Assembly (NCBI GenBank): GCA_949287425.1
Contig: CASEGJ010000004.1
Coordinates: 62,001 to 126,000 of the forward strand
DNA from: an uncultured Caryophanales bacterium
GTDB lineage: Bacteria; Bacillota_I; Bacilli_A; RFN20; CAG-288
Reading direction: 5' to 3'
Length of the DNA stretch: 64,000 nt
This document shows positions 44,948 through 52,958 of this stretch, piece after piece. A program made the translations under genes and the position numbers. Under the pieces are notes generated by a model. The model made no database searches and had not been told where the DNA came from. It saw only the letters and a list, made by a program, of their open reading frames with translations. How positions within the stretch are numbered: the first letter of the stretch is position 1; every line of letters begins with the position of its first letter.

Positions 44948-45172
44948 TTATTTGCTTTCAGCTTTTTTGCCGCTATTAGCATACTTCTTATTGAAACGGT
45001 CAATTCTTCCATCAGAGACGATAGTTCCAGCTTTACCAGTATAGAAAGAATGGCAATTAGAACAAGATTCAACTCTAATTTCCTTTAAAACAGAACCAGT
45101 TTCGAAGGTAGTGCCACAGTTTACACATGTGACTTTGCAGCGGTGATATTCAGGGTGAATTCCTTTTTTCAT
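44948..45172 (-). CDS. rpmE: 50S ribosomal protein L31
   Basis: A 74-residue ribosomal protein starting at ATG 45172 ([16 protein letters not shown]); the in-frame extension upstream includes the promoter and leader and is not translated. The zinc ligands CKVTCVNC and the Cys pair of CSNC mark the C+ type L31. HSFYTGKAG and [10 protein letters not shown] are typical. GGAAGGAG precedes the ATG. Confidence 0.95.
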   Translation of the reverse strand: MKKGIHPEYHRCKVTCVNCGTTFETGSVLKEIRVESCSNCHSFYTGKAGTIVSDGRIDRFNKKYANSGKKAESK

Positions 45173-45183
45173 GTTACTTAGTT

Positions 45184-45253
45184 CTCCTTCCAGCTTGGAT
45201 TTTGCCAAGCAAACTTGCCTAGTAATTATAAGGCAATTCTTTTTTTTATTCAA
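45184..45253 (-). promoter_or_regulatory. rpmE promoter and leader hairpin
   Basis: TTGAAT (45248-45253), 17-bp spacer, TATAAT (45225-45230). In the leader, GCTTGG (45205-45210 on the minus strand) pairs with CCAAGC (45193-45198) around CAAAAT, ending one base before GGAAGGAG (45184-45191). Such a stem touching the ribosome site could be an L31-binding autoregulatory element. Confidence 0.6.
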
Positions 45254-45334
45254 CAGCAAAGAATTGACACATAACTGAAATACTAAGTTCTGTTTTACAA
45301 ATATAATTACGCTTAAATTGACATCGGTAAAATC

Positions 45335-45362
45335 TTGGCTTATTAATATTAGGTGGTATAAT
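45335..45362 (+). promoter_or_regulatory. Promoter of the four-TM protein gene
   Basis: TTGGCT (45335-45340), 16-bp spacer, TATAAT (45357-45362), 21 bp before ATG 45384 with GAAGG between. Confidence 0.7.
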
Positions 45363-45383
45363 AAGATAAACGAAGGTTAAAAT

Positions 45384-45797
45384 ATGACTAAGATTAAAAC
45401 TAATTTGCTGATTTTTACCTTAATATGTTTAATATTATTCGCTTATATATCTTTATTAATTCCCTTTTTACAACTATATGCTATACCAGTAGTATTTGAA
45501 CCGCCTTTTTATTTGAAATTGATTGTCTATGCTGTTGTTCCTGCTATTTTAGGTCTTTTATTTGTTTTAGCAAGTATTTTTATCAATAAAAAAGCGAGTA
45601 ATATTGAAAATCAAAAAGGATTTATTGTTTCTAAAATAATTGTCTTTTCTAATTTAGCTGTTATTAGTATATGCTCTATTTGTCTAACTTTCTTAGATTA
45701 TTTAATATTTATTTTTACGGGTGTATCTACTTTAATACTAGCTATCTTAATTTATTTAGAAGCTAAAAAGTTATATAGCTTAAAAAAATCAATCTAA
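45384..45797 (+). CDS. Small membrane protein, four predicted TM segments
   Basis: A 137-residue membrane protein with four hydrophobic segments (about 8-28, 44-64, 77-98 and 104-126) and short polar loops; the ends are Lys-rich. No family recognised. GAAGG lies before the ATG. It converges with the flavin reductase gene and overlaps its end by 9 bp. Confidence 0.75.
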   Translation: MTKIKTNLLIFTLICLILFAYISLLIPFLQLYAIPVVFEPPFYLKLIVYAVVPAILGLLFVLASIFINKKASNIENQKGFIVSKIIVFSNLAVISICSICLTFLDYLIFIFTGVSTLILAILIYLEAKKLYSLKKSI

Positions 45798-46349
45798 GTA
45801 TTTAGCTCCTATTTTAAAACTAGGGGCTATTTTATTTGAGTAAATTACATATTCTGAATTAAATCCATCAAATGAGAGTGGTTCTAATTTAGTTATATCT
45901 ATTTTGGAATCAGTTAAAATAGAATCATCTACTAAGACGTTTTTAACTTTGGCAACTAAGAATTCTTTTTCTTCGTCATAACTTTCTAATTCGCATTCAA
46001 ATGAAAGAGGTAATTCGTCAATAATAGGAGCATTGACATATTTACTTTTAGAAGTGGTAAAATTAACTTTTTCTAATTTGTTTTTCACTTGATTTCCACT
46101 TACCATACCTAAATAATCAATTTCACTTACATATTGTTTAGTTCCAATAGAAACTACTAAGCTTTTAGTTTTTAAAATGTTTTTAGTGGTTTTATGCGTT
46201 TTGTCTAAGACAATAAAAATCTCATCGTAATTAGCTTGGCATCCCCAGGCCGCGACCATAGCGTTAGTAGAATTATCTTCATTGTATGTTGAAATGACAA
46301 AAACTACTTGAGGATAGATATTAGCTTTCTTTTCAAAATTTCTTTTCAT
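45789..46349 (-). CDS. Flavin reductase family protein
   Basis: A 186-residue FMN-binding split-barrel protein. Matching segments are VVFVISTYNEDNSTNAMVAAWG (usual form: GNxNxxxxxW), VLDKTHKTTKNI and SLVVSIGTKQYVSEIDYLG with the GNQVKNK segment; ECELESYDEEKEFLVAKV matches the strands near the end. It probably reduces flavin or another small acceptor with NAD(P)H; the substrate is unclear. AGGAGAAAG precedes the ATG. Confidence 0.82.
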   Translation of the reverse strand: MKRNFEKKANIYPQVVFVISTYNEDNSTNAMVAAWGCQANYDEIFIVLDKTHKTTKNILKTKSLVVSIGTKQYVSEIDYLGMVSGNQVKNKLEKVNFTTSKSKYVNAPIIDELPLSFECELESYDEEKEFLVAKVKNVLVDDSILTDSKIDITKLEPLSFDGFNSEYVIYSNKIAPSFKIGAKYLD

Positions 46350-46424
46350 AATTAACTTTCTCCTATATAAATATTTTATTCCAAATGGATTACTATATGC
46401 TAAATTAAGTCAATTTTATATGTA

Positions 46425-46453
46425 TTGATAAGTTAAATTAAATAATTTATGAT
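46425..46453 (+). promoter_or_regulatory. Promoter of the second M6 protease gene
   Basis: TTGATA (46425-46430), 17-bp spacer, TATGAT (46448-46453). GGAGAGG follows before ATG 46490. Confidence 0.6.
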
Positions 46454-46489
46454 ATTTGATAGCACGTATTTTTAAGTTGGAGAGGTAAT

Positions 46490-48145
46490 ATGAAACGTTC
46501 AAAATTTTTAATCACATGCTTAGGCATAATAAGTTTAATAACTTCATGTCAAGTTAATAACAATTTATCTAGTTCAAATCTATCTAGTTTAGAATCTAGT
46601 TTAACTTCTAGTTCTACTAGTTCCACTCCTGAAAGAGAAAATCCTAACGAAGGTGTTTTTCAAAAGTATTTTAATCAAGCTTACGCTTCTTCTTGTAGTT
46701 GTTTACCTTCTATAGGTAATCCTAAATTGTTAGTAGTACCTGTTGTATTTAACGATTATTCGCCGACTAGTTCTACTCCTTTATCTTCTTCAACTTTAGA
46801 AGAATTTACATCTGATTTACAAGACGCTTTCTTTGGAGAAACAGAAGATACTTATTATGAATCGGTTTCTTCATATTATTATAAATCTAGCTATGGTAAA
46901 TTAGACATTCAAGGGGAAGTAAGCGATGTTTTTTATACTAATCACGATCTTTCTTATTATGTTAGTGCTAGTAATAGGAATCAAGATTCTACCTATAGTA
47001 GCGATCTTATTTATCAAGAAGTTTATCAAAAGTTATTTTTAGATGAAAATCACCCTTATGATGCTAATGATTATGATTATGATAATAATGGAGTAGTCGA
47101 TGCTATTCATCTAGTTTATTATTATCCTGATTTAGCTTATACGATGTATGGAAATTCTTGGCCAGAAGAATTGTCTTATAAAGAATATTATCAAGATAGC
47201 CAGATGTTTTTATGGGCCTATGTTTATTGGATTGGCGCTAATCCATATTCTCAAATTTCTTATATTCCTGAAACAATGTCAGCGGCTTATTGTTGGTCAT
47301 CTTATTTCTTTTTAAAAGAAGGTGGATATAGTAAAGTTGATGCTCATACTCAAATTCATGAAACAGGTCACCTTCTCGGGTTAGATGATTTATACGCTAA
47401 TGATAATACTGGTTCACCTACTGGATTAAATATTATGATGGATAATAATATTGGCGATCAAGATCCACTAAGTAAATATAATTTAGATTGGATTAATCCA
47501 TATTGTTATGATTTTAATACTAATTTTGAAGGTGAAACAGTTACGATTGAACTAAAGCCATTTGAAACAAGCGGAGATTGTATTTTAATCTCCCCTAAAT
47601 TAAATGACACTTGTTTAAATGAATATATTTTAGTTGAATATTATACTCCGACTAATTTAAACAAACAGGATGCTGAAACTTTATATTACAATCAAATTCC
47701 TGGGGTAAATGCTAGTGGAATTAAAATGTATTATGTCAATCAAGGAATAGTTGAATACGCTAATAACAATATAGTTGTTCCAGATAGAAATGATAATAAT
47801 AGCTATTATGTTAATGAAGATATATCAGCCAAATTATCTCAAGCTGATGAAAATAAATTTTATAACATGTTATCAAGTAACGCTTTATCAAGTTCATATA
47901 ATTCAGAAAGAATAATTCGTGTTTTATCGAGTTTAGGTGAATCTAGAAGCAATCAATTTTTGCGTAACAATATTCAAACTGCCTTTGTTGAAGATGACTT
48001 ATTTTTAGCAGGCGATAGCTTTAATAACGTTTTCCCTAATTTTAAATTTAACAATCAGCTTAAAGATGATCCAAAGACAATGCCATGTGATATTCAAATC
48101 GATTCTATCGATGAAAATAAAGCTGTAATTACACTGCAATTTTAA
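46490..48145 (+). CDS. M6-type zinc metalloprotease lipoprotein (second copy)
   Basis: A 551-residue paralog of the protease at 24533. It has a lipobox ITSC (Cys20), a long Ser/Thr tether, the loop DYDNNGVVDA and the zinc site HETGHLLGLDD (His290). The end (ALQF-like beta strand) is intact. It should be surface-anchored and secreted by Sec. It is monocistronic, with its own promoter and a strong terminator shared with the ABC genes. Confidence 0.9.
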   Translation: MKRSKFLITCLGIISLITSCQVNNNLSSSNLSSLESSLTSSSTSSTPERENPNEGVFQKYFNQAYASSCSCLPSIGNPKLLVVPVVFNDYSPTSSTPLSSSTLEEFTSDLQDAFFGETEDTYYESVSSYYYKSSYGKLDIQGEVSDVFYTNHDLSYYVSASNRNQDSTYSSDLIYQEVYQKLFLDENHPYDANDYDYDNNGVVDAIHLVYYYPDLAYTMYGNSWPEELSYKEYYQDSQMFLWAYVYWIGANPYSQISYIPETMSAAYCWSSYFFLKEGGYSKVDAHTQIHETGHLLGLDDLYANDNTGSPTGLNIMMDNNIGDQDPLSKYNLDWINPYCYDFNTNFEGETVTIELKPFETSGDCILISPKLNDTCLNEYILVEYYTPTNLNKQDAETLYYNQIPGVNASGIKMYYVNQGIVEYANNNIVVPDRNDNNSYYVNEDISAKLSQADENKFYNMLSSNALSSSYNSERIIRVLSSLGESRSNQFLRNNIQTAFVEDDLFLAGDSFNNVFPNFKFNNQLKDDPKTMPCDIQIDSIDENKAVITLQF

Positions 48146-48182
48146 AATTATTAAATATTAGTTTAAATCGATTTATAAAATA

Positions 48183-48218
48183 AAAAGGCGATTGAATAAA
48201 TGGTTTCAATCGTCTTTT
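48183..48218. terminator. Bidirectional terminator
   Basis: AAAAGGCGATTGAA (48183-48196) pairs with TTCAATCGTCTTTT (48205-48218), one G-T pair. It has A/T tails on both sides and separates the M6 gene from the convergent ABC operon. Confidence 0.85.
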
Positions 48219-48228
48219 TAACTGGGTT

Positions 48229-50133
48229 TTATTCTAGTTCGAAAGCGCCAGTATATAGTTGATAATAGACGCCTTTTTTATTGATAAGTTCATCGTGAGT
48301 GCCTCTTTCAATAATATGTCCATGATCTAAAACGATGATGACGTTTGAGTTTTTAACTGTCGATAATCTATGAGCGATTACAAAGACTGTTCTTCCCTCC
48401 ATTAAAGCATCCATACCTTTTTGGACTAAACCTTCAGTTCTTGTATCAATTGATGAAGTAGCCTCATCAAGAATCATAACAGGTGGATTTAATAAAGCGG
48501 CTCTAGCGATTGAAAGAAGCTGTCTTTGACCTTGAGATAAAGCTTCTCCTCCTCCATAAAGCATAGTATCATATCCATTAGGTAACATTCTTATAAAGGA
48601 ATCAGCATTTGCTAATTTAGCGGCGGCGATAACTTCTTCATCGCTAGCGTCTAATTTAGAATATTTGATGTTTTCTTTAACAGTTCCAGTAAATAAGTTA
48701 GTATCTTGTAAAACAATACCTAGTGAACTTCTTAAATCATCTTTTTTAATATCTTTAATATCGATTCCATCGTAAGTAATTTTACCTTTTTGAATATCGT
48801 AGAATCTGTTAATTAAGTTAGTAATAGTAGTTTTGCCAGCTCCAGTAGCTCCGACAAAAGCGACTTTTTGTCCAGGTTTAGCATATAAAGAAATATCGTG
48901 AAGAATCTCTTTATTAGGGTTATATGAGAAGAAGACGTTTTCAAATCTAATATCGCCTTTTAATGGAATATATTTAATTTGATTGTGTTTATCAGTATAT
49001 TTCCAAGCCCAGTTATTGGTTTTTTCACTAGTTTCAACAAGTTTATTATCATTATCGTATTTACAGTTAACTAGTTTAACAAAACCATCGTCATCTTCAG
49101 GTTTTTCTGATAAGAATCTAAAGATTCTATCAGCACCAGCTAAAGCGTTAATAACAAATGTTAATTGTTGAGAGACTTGGCCGATAGGATTAATTAAAGC
49201 TTTAGTAAAATTAATAAAAGCGACAATAGTACCGATTTCAAACATGTTGAATTTAATAGCTAAAATACCGCCAATTAAAGCTACTAAAATATAATCAAAG
49301 TTACCTAAGTTATTAGCAGTAGGCATCAAGATGTTTGAATATTTACTAGCTTTAGTAGCTGAATAGGCTAATTCATCGTTAATTTGATTAAAACCTTCTT
49401 CAGCTTCTTTTTCGTGATTGAAGACTTTGATGACTTTTTGACCATCAGTATATTCTTCAATATAACCAGTAATTTTACCTAATAGTCTTTGTTGATTGGC
49501 AAAATATCTAGCAGATTTAGTGACTAATAATCTAGTAATTGGGAAAATTAAGGCAGTTAAGAAAATAACGACAATAGCTAAGATCCAGTTTAAGATGAAC
49601 ATAGCAATTATAGAAAAGATAACTGAAACGATACACGAAAGCATTTGAGGGATAGAAATAGAAAGCATTTGTCTTAAAGTGTCAGTATCATTTGTATAAA
49701 ATGACATAATATCACCATGAGTTCTTGTATCGAAAAATCTCAGTGGTAATGTTTCCATATGTTCAAACATATCATCTCTAATATGCTTTAAAGTACCTTG
49801 GGAAATAATAGCGATAACTCTATTATAGATATATGAGAAGATAACAGCTATAACATACAATATTGCCATTATTAATAAAGCGAAGTTTAATTCCTTCATT
49901 TTAGTATCGATGATGCTGCTATTTTCAAGCATAGGGGTGATGTAATCATCGATTAATTTTTGGATGAATAAAGTGTTAATTGAAGAGATAACTGCAGAAA
50001 TAATAATAGAGACTAAAACGACTGCAAATAGAACTTTGTAATATTTTACTACGTATCCTAGAATTCTAGAAATTACTTTAAAGGTGGATTTATTGTCGAT
50101 AACTTTTTTCTTGCTAACTTGATAATTAGGCAT
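48229..50133 (-). CDS. ABC exporter, catalytic half (ATP-binding and permease)
   Basis: A 634-residue half-transporter with six TM segments in residues 30-330 and an ATPase domain in 400-634. Walker A GATGAGKTT, signature LSQGQRQLL, Walker B ILDEATSSID with the catalytic Glu and the His of VIAHRLSTV are all proper. About 45 extra residues between the two domains (near 345-390) are unusual. It pairs with the preceding gene, which carries the non-canonical site. It overlaps that gene by 8 nt. Probably a drug or lipid exporter of the heterodimeric MdlA/MdlB-BmrCD type. Confidence 0.93.
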   Translation of the reverse strand: MPNYQVSKKKVIDNKSTFKVISRILGYVVKYYKVLFAVVLVSIIISAVISSINTLFIQKLIDDYITPMLENSSIIDTKMKELNFALLIMAILYVIAVIFSYIYNRVIAIISQGTLKHIRDDMFEHMETLPLRFFDTRTHGDIMSFYTNDTDTLRQMLSISIPQMLSCIVSVIFSIIAMFILNWILAIVVIFLTALIFPITRLLVTKSARYFANQQRLLGKITGYIEEYTDGQKVIKVFNHEKEAEEGFNQINDELAYSATKASKYSNILMPTANNLGNFDYILVALIGGILAIKFNMFEIGTIVAFINFTKALINPIGQVSQQLTFVINALAGADRIFRFLSEKPEDDDGFVKLVNCKYDNDNKLVETSEKTNNWAWKYTDKHNQIKYIPLKGDIRFENVFFSYNPNKEILHDISLYAKPGQKVAFVGATGAGKTTITNLINRFYDIQKGKITYDGIDIKDIKKDDLRSSLGIVLQDTNLFTGTVKENIKYSKLDASDEEVIAAAKLANADSFIRMLPNGYDTMLYGGGEALSQGQRQLLSIARAALLNPPVMILDEATSSIDTRTEGLVQKGMDALMEGRTVFVIAHRLSTVKNSNVIIVLDHGHIIERGTHDELINKKGVYYQLYTGAFELE

Positions 50134-51871
50134 CTTGTTTACCTCCTTTATTTGTTTGAGTATTGTAAATTTCTCGATATATAGGATTTCTTTCTAATAA
50201 TTCCTTATTAGTTCCAATATCGTCGATTTTACCTTCATTTAAAACGATGATTATATCAGCATCTTCAATTGAAGAAACTCTTTGAGCGACGATGAATTTA
50301 GTAACATGAGGAATATCTTCTCTAAAAGCTTTTCTAATTAAACTATCAGTTTTAGTATCAACAGCAGAAGTAGAATCATCTAAAATTAGAATTTTAGGTG
50401 ATTTTAATAATGCTCTAGCGATACATAGTCTTTGCTTTTGACCACCAGAGAAATTAGCTCCGCCTTGTTCGACATAACTATCGTACTTATATGGGAATTG
50501 TTGGATGAAAGAATCAGCTTGAGCTAATTTACAAGCGTGAATCATCTGTTCATCGCTAGCAAGTGGATTACCCCATTTTAAGTTATCTTTAATTGAACCA
50601 GAAAATAAGGTGTTTTTTTGCAAAACGACACTAACAGAATCTCTTAAAACTTGGATATCGTAGTCTCTAACATCGACGCCTCCGACTTTAACTGAACCAT
50701 TAGTAACATCATAAAGTCTAGCAATTAAAGATATTAAAGAAGATTTTGAAGAACCAGTTCCACCGATAATACCGACAGTTTGTCCTGATTTAACTTTGAA
50801 GTTAATATTATCTAAAACGAGTTTTTCAGCATTGGAAGAATAGGCAAAATTGACATTTGTAAATTCAACATCGCCGTTTTTAACTTCTTTTACAGCGTTT
50901 TCTTTTGAAACGATATCTGGTTTTTCAGTAAGCATTTCATAGATTCTTTCAGCAGAAGTCTGAGCGATGATGATATTAACAAAAATCATCGAGATTAAAA
51001 TCAAAGTAGAAAGAATCATCCAGGCATAGGAAATCATTGAAGAAAGTTGTCCAGTAGACATAGTTCCTTCTTTAACGATTAGATTTGCTCCGATAAATGA
51101 AAGGAGAATCATCATCATATAAATGGAAAAATTAATGACTGGATTTTCAAAAGCAACTATCTTTTCACCTGAAGACATCAATTTAAATATTTTATTTGAA
51201 ATCTTTTGAAACTTAGAAACTTCGACATCTTCTTTAACGTAAGATTTTACGACTCTAATACCTTGTAAGTTTTCTTGAACAACGCTATTTAAACTATCAT
51301 AAGTAGTTACGCCAGTAGCAAAATAAGGATGAGCCTTATAAGCGATAAATAATAAGAAAAAGCCGAGGAAAATAGCAACAACAAGATAACATAGACCTAT
51401 TACCCAGTTATTAATAAACGAAAGAATTAAAGCTAAGATTAACATTATTGGAGCTCTAACTAAAGTTCTAATAATCATGATATAGGCGTTTTGAACGTTA
51501 ACAACATCGGTAGTTAATCTAGTAACGATACTTGCCGTTGAAAATTTATCTATATTTTTAAATGAATAAGCTTGTAAGGAATGATATAAATCGTGGCGGA
51601 GATTTTTAGCTAATCCACATGAGGCTTTTGAAGCAGAAAATCCCGCAAAAATACCAGCGATAAAACAAAAAACGGTAATAAATATCAAAATTACTGAATA
51701 GATTATTAAAAGGTTGATATTTTTAGGCTTAATAGCGTTATCGATAGCTAAAGCCATAATAAAAGGAACTAAGACTTCTAAAATAACTTCAAAAAAGACG
51801 ATGACAACTGTCTGAATACTTTCTTTTTTGTATTCTCTAATACTTTTAGCAATCAGTTTTACTTTTTCCAT
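50126..51871 (-). CDS. ABC exporter, degenerate half (ATP-binding and permease)
   Basis: A 581-residue half-transporter. TM segments cover about residues 15-300, the ATPase domain 330-575. Walker A reads GGTGSSKSS, signature FSGGQKQRL. The catalytic Glu after Walker B is Asp (ILILDDSTSAVD) and the switch His is Gln (FIVAQRVSS), so its own site should be inactive or slow. This is the usual asymmetry of heterodimeric exporters such as BmrC/BmrD and LmrC/LmrD. GAGGAGG precedes the ATG, which overlaps marR by 26 nt. Confidence 0.93.
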   Translation of the reverse strand: MEKVKLIAKSIREYKKESIQTVVIVFFEVILEVLVPFIMALAIDNAIKPKNINLLIIYSVILIFITVFCFIAGIFAGFSASKASCGLAKNLRHDLYHSLQAYSFKNIDKFSTASIVTRLTTDVVNVQNAYIMIIRTLVRAPIMLILALILSFINNWVIGLCYLVVAIFLGFFLLFIAYKAHPYFATGVTTYDSLNSVVQENLQGIRVVKSYVKEDVEVSKFQKISNKIFKLMSSGEKIVAFENPVINFSIYMMMILLSFIGANLIVKEGTMSTGQLSSMISYAWMILSTLILISMIFVNIIIAQTSAERIYEMLTEKPDIVSKENAVKEVKNGDVEFTNVNFAYSSNAEKLVLDNINFKVKSGQTVGIIGGTGSSKSSLISLIARLYDVTNGSVKVGGVDVRDYDIQVLRDSVSVVLQKNTLFSGSIKDNLKWGNPLASDEQMIHACKLAQADSFIQQFPYKYDSYVEQGGANFSGGQKQRLCIARALLKSPKILILDDSTSAVDTKTDSLIRKAFREDIPHVTKFIVAQRVSSIEDADIIIVLNEGKIDDIGTNKELLERNPIYREIYNTQTNKGGKQDA

Positions 51872-52316
51872 TTTCTTCCTCCTCTAATTTTTTAAGACTA
51901 CTTATTAGCTTTTCTAAGTTGTTCTTTAGATTGTCAGCTTCTTTATCAGTTAGAATATCTGTTAATTTAGCCTCAAATTCCACAACTTTTTTAGCCATAA
52001 GTTCACATTCTTTTTCACCCTGTTTAGTGATGATAAGCTTTTTTAGTCTTTTATCTTCGTTAGTAGTCACCCTTTTAATTAAGTGATCTTTTTCAAGACT
52101 TTCTAATATCTGAGACATCGACGAACGTCTAGTTTCAAATTCTTTTTCTAAATCCTTTTGATAAATAGGAGAATTTTTACTTTCATAAATTCGCCTTAAA
52201 ATTAACCCTTGAGTTCCTCCAAGCAGTTTGTTTTCTAAAGTGATGTTATTTAAGCAGCGATCGATAAGATTGTTAGCTTTTTTAATAAGAATTCCGATGT
52301 CGATATTAGTACACAT
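51846..52316 (-). CDS. MarR-family transcriptional regulator
   Basis: A 156-residue winged-helix regulator. LGGTQGLILRRIYE, IYQKDLEKEFETRRSSMSQILESLEKDHLIKR and DKRLKKLIITKQGEKE form the wHTH in residues 35-110, and the helices beside it mediate dimerisation. It heads the ABC exporter operon, and a perfect 7-7 palindrome overlaps its leader, so it probably represses itself and the exporter until a ligand binds. It lacks a clear Shine-Dalgarno sequence. Confidence 0.92.
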   Translation of the reverse strand: MCTNIDIGILIKKANNLIDRCLNNITLENKLLGGTQGLILRRIYESKNSPIYQKDLEKEFETRRSSMSQILESLEKDHLIKRVTTNEDKRLKKLIITKQGEKECELMAKKVVEFEAKLTDILTDKEADNLKNNLEKLISSLKKLEEEENGKSKTDC

Positions 52317-52322
52317 AATTAA

Positions 52323-52340
52323 TTGTTAGCATCCTAACAA
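52323..52340. promoter_or_regulatory. Probable MarR operator
   Basis: TTGTTAG-CATC-CTAACAA is a perfect 7-bp inverted repeat with a 4-bp spacer. It lies from about +4 to +21 of the predicted transcript and ends 6 bp before the marR start codon. Confidence 0.75.
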
Positions 52341-52350
52341 ATACTAAATA

Positions 52351-52379
52351 ATGATAGTAGAATAAAAATTCGTTTTCAA
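52351..52379 (-). promoter_or_regulatory. marR-ABC operon promoter
   Basis: TTGAAA (52374-52379), 17-bp spacer, TATCAT (52351-52356) on the minus strand. The -35 box overlaps TTGAAAACG, a half cre site. Confidence 0.6.
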
Positions 52380-52401
52380 GAGATTTTTTTCAAAAATTAT
52401 C

Positions 52402-52416
52402 ATGGAAACGATTACA
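52402..52416 (+). promoter_or_regulatory. Possible cre (CcpA) site
   Basis: ATGGAAACGATTACA fits the cre consensus WTGNAANCGNWNNCW at every position. It lies about 25 bp upstream of the marR-ABC -35 box. No CcpA gene is in the window, so this is only a sequence match. Confidence 0.4.
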
Positions 52417-52465
52417 TTTTAAAATTGGATAATCAATTTAACTTAGTAGAATTAATAAAAGGAAA

Positions 52466-52492
52466 AAGGGCCATTAATTAGTAATGACCCTT
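52466..52492 (-). terminator. Terminator of the aconitase X operon
   Basis: On the minus strand AAGGG-x-CATTA pairs with TAATG-x-CCCTT, and CCTTTTTCC follows. It lies just after the small subunit gene. Confidence 0.75.
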
Positions 52493-52513
52493 AGATAGTT
52501 TAGCAACTTATAC

Positions 52514-52957
52514 TTATTTTATAATTACTTTTCCATCTTCTGTAATTTCAATTTGATCTCCAGTTTTAACAGTGTTTAAGAATTCATCGCCTAATTTATC
52601 AATGGCAATTAATCCGACATTGTTCCAAACGTTAGATAGAATAATTCCACTAGCGGCTAGTGGATCTATTTCTTCTGAAAACAAGAAAGCTTTAGGAGCG
52701 AGATTTCTGCTAGCGACAGTTTGAATGACCATTCCGCCGGTAGTCGAACCTATTGTCGTTGGTAAACAAAGGGCTTTATTGGTAATGTTTTTCTTATAAA
52801 GTTCTGGATTATTTTGATCAGAGACTATGATTTTTTTAGAAGTAGGAAGTAAAGCGGATGTTTGGCAGCTAGCTAAAGTGTTAAAACCTTGATGAGTAAC
52901 AACAGCTTCCCCTTTATATGTTCCTTTATAAATAACTCTGCCTTGGAATTCTTTCAT
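52514..52957 (-). CDS. Aconitase X swivel (small) subunit, DUF126
   Basis: A 147-residue protein of the DUF126 type: the swivelling domain of aconitase X. The family segments FQGRVIYKGTYKGEAVVTH, LPTTIGSTTGGMVIQTVASRN and EIDPLAASGIILS are present. It begins one base after the large subunit, so the two will form one heterodimeric dehydratase. In other organisms aconitase X enzymes act on cis-3-hydroxyproline or mevalonate 5-phosphate; the substrate here is unknown. Confidence 0.88.
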   Translation of the reverse strand: MKEFQGRVIYKGTYKGEAVVTHQGFNTLASCQTSALLPTSKKIIVSDQNNPELYKKNITNKALCLPTTIGSTTGGMVIQTVASRNLAPKAFLFSEEIDPLAASGIILSNVWNNVGLIAIDKLGDEFLNTVKTGDQIEITEDGKVIIK

Positions 52958-52958
52958 T

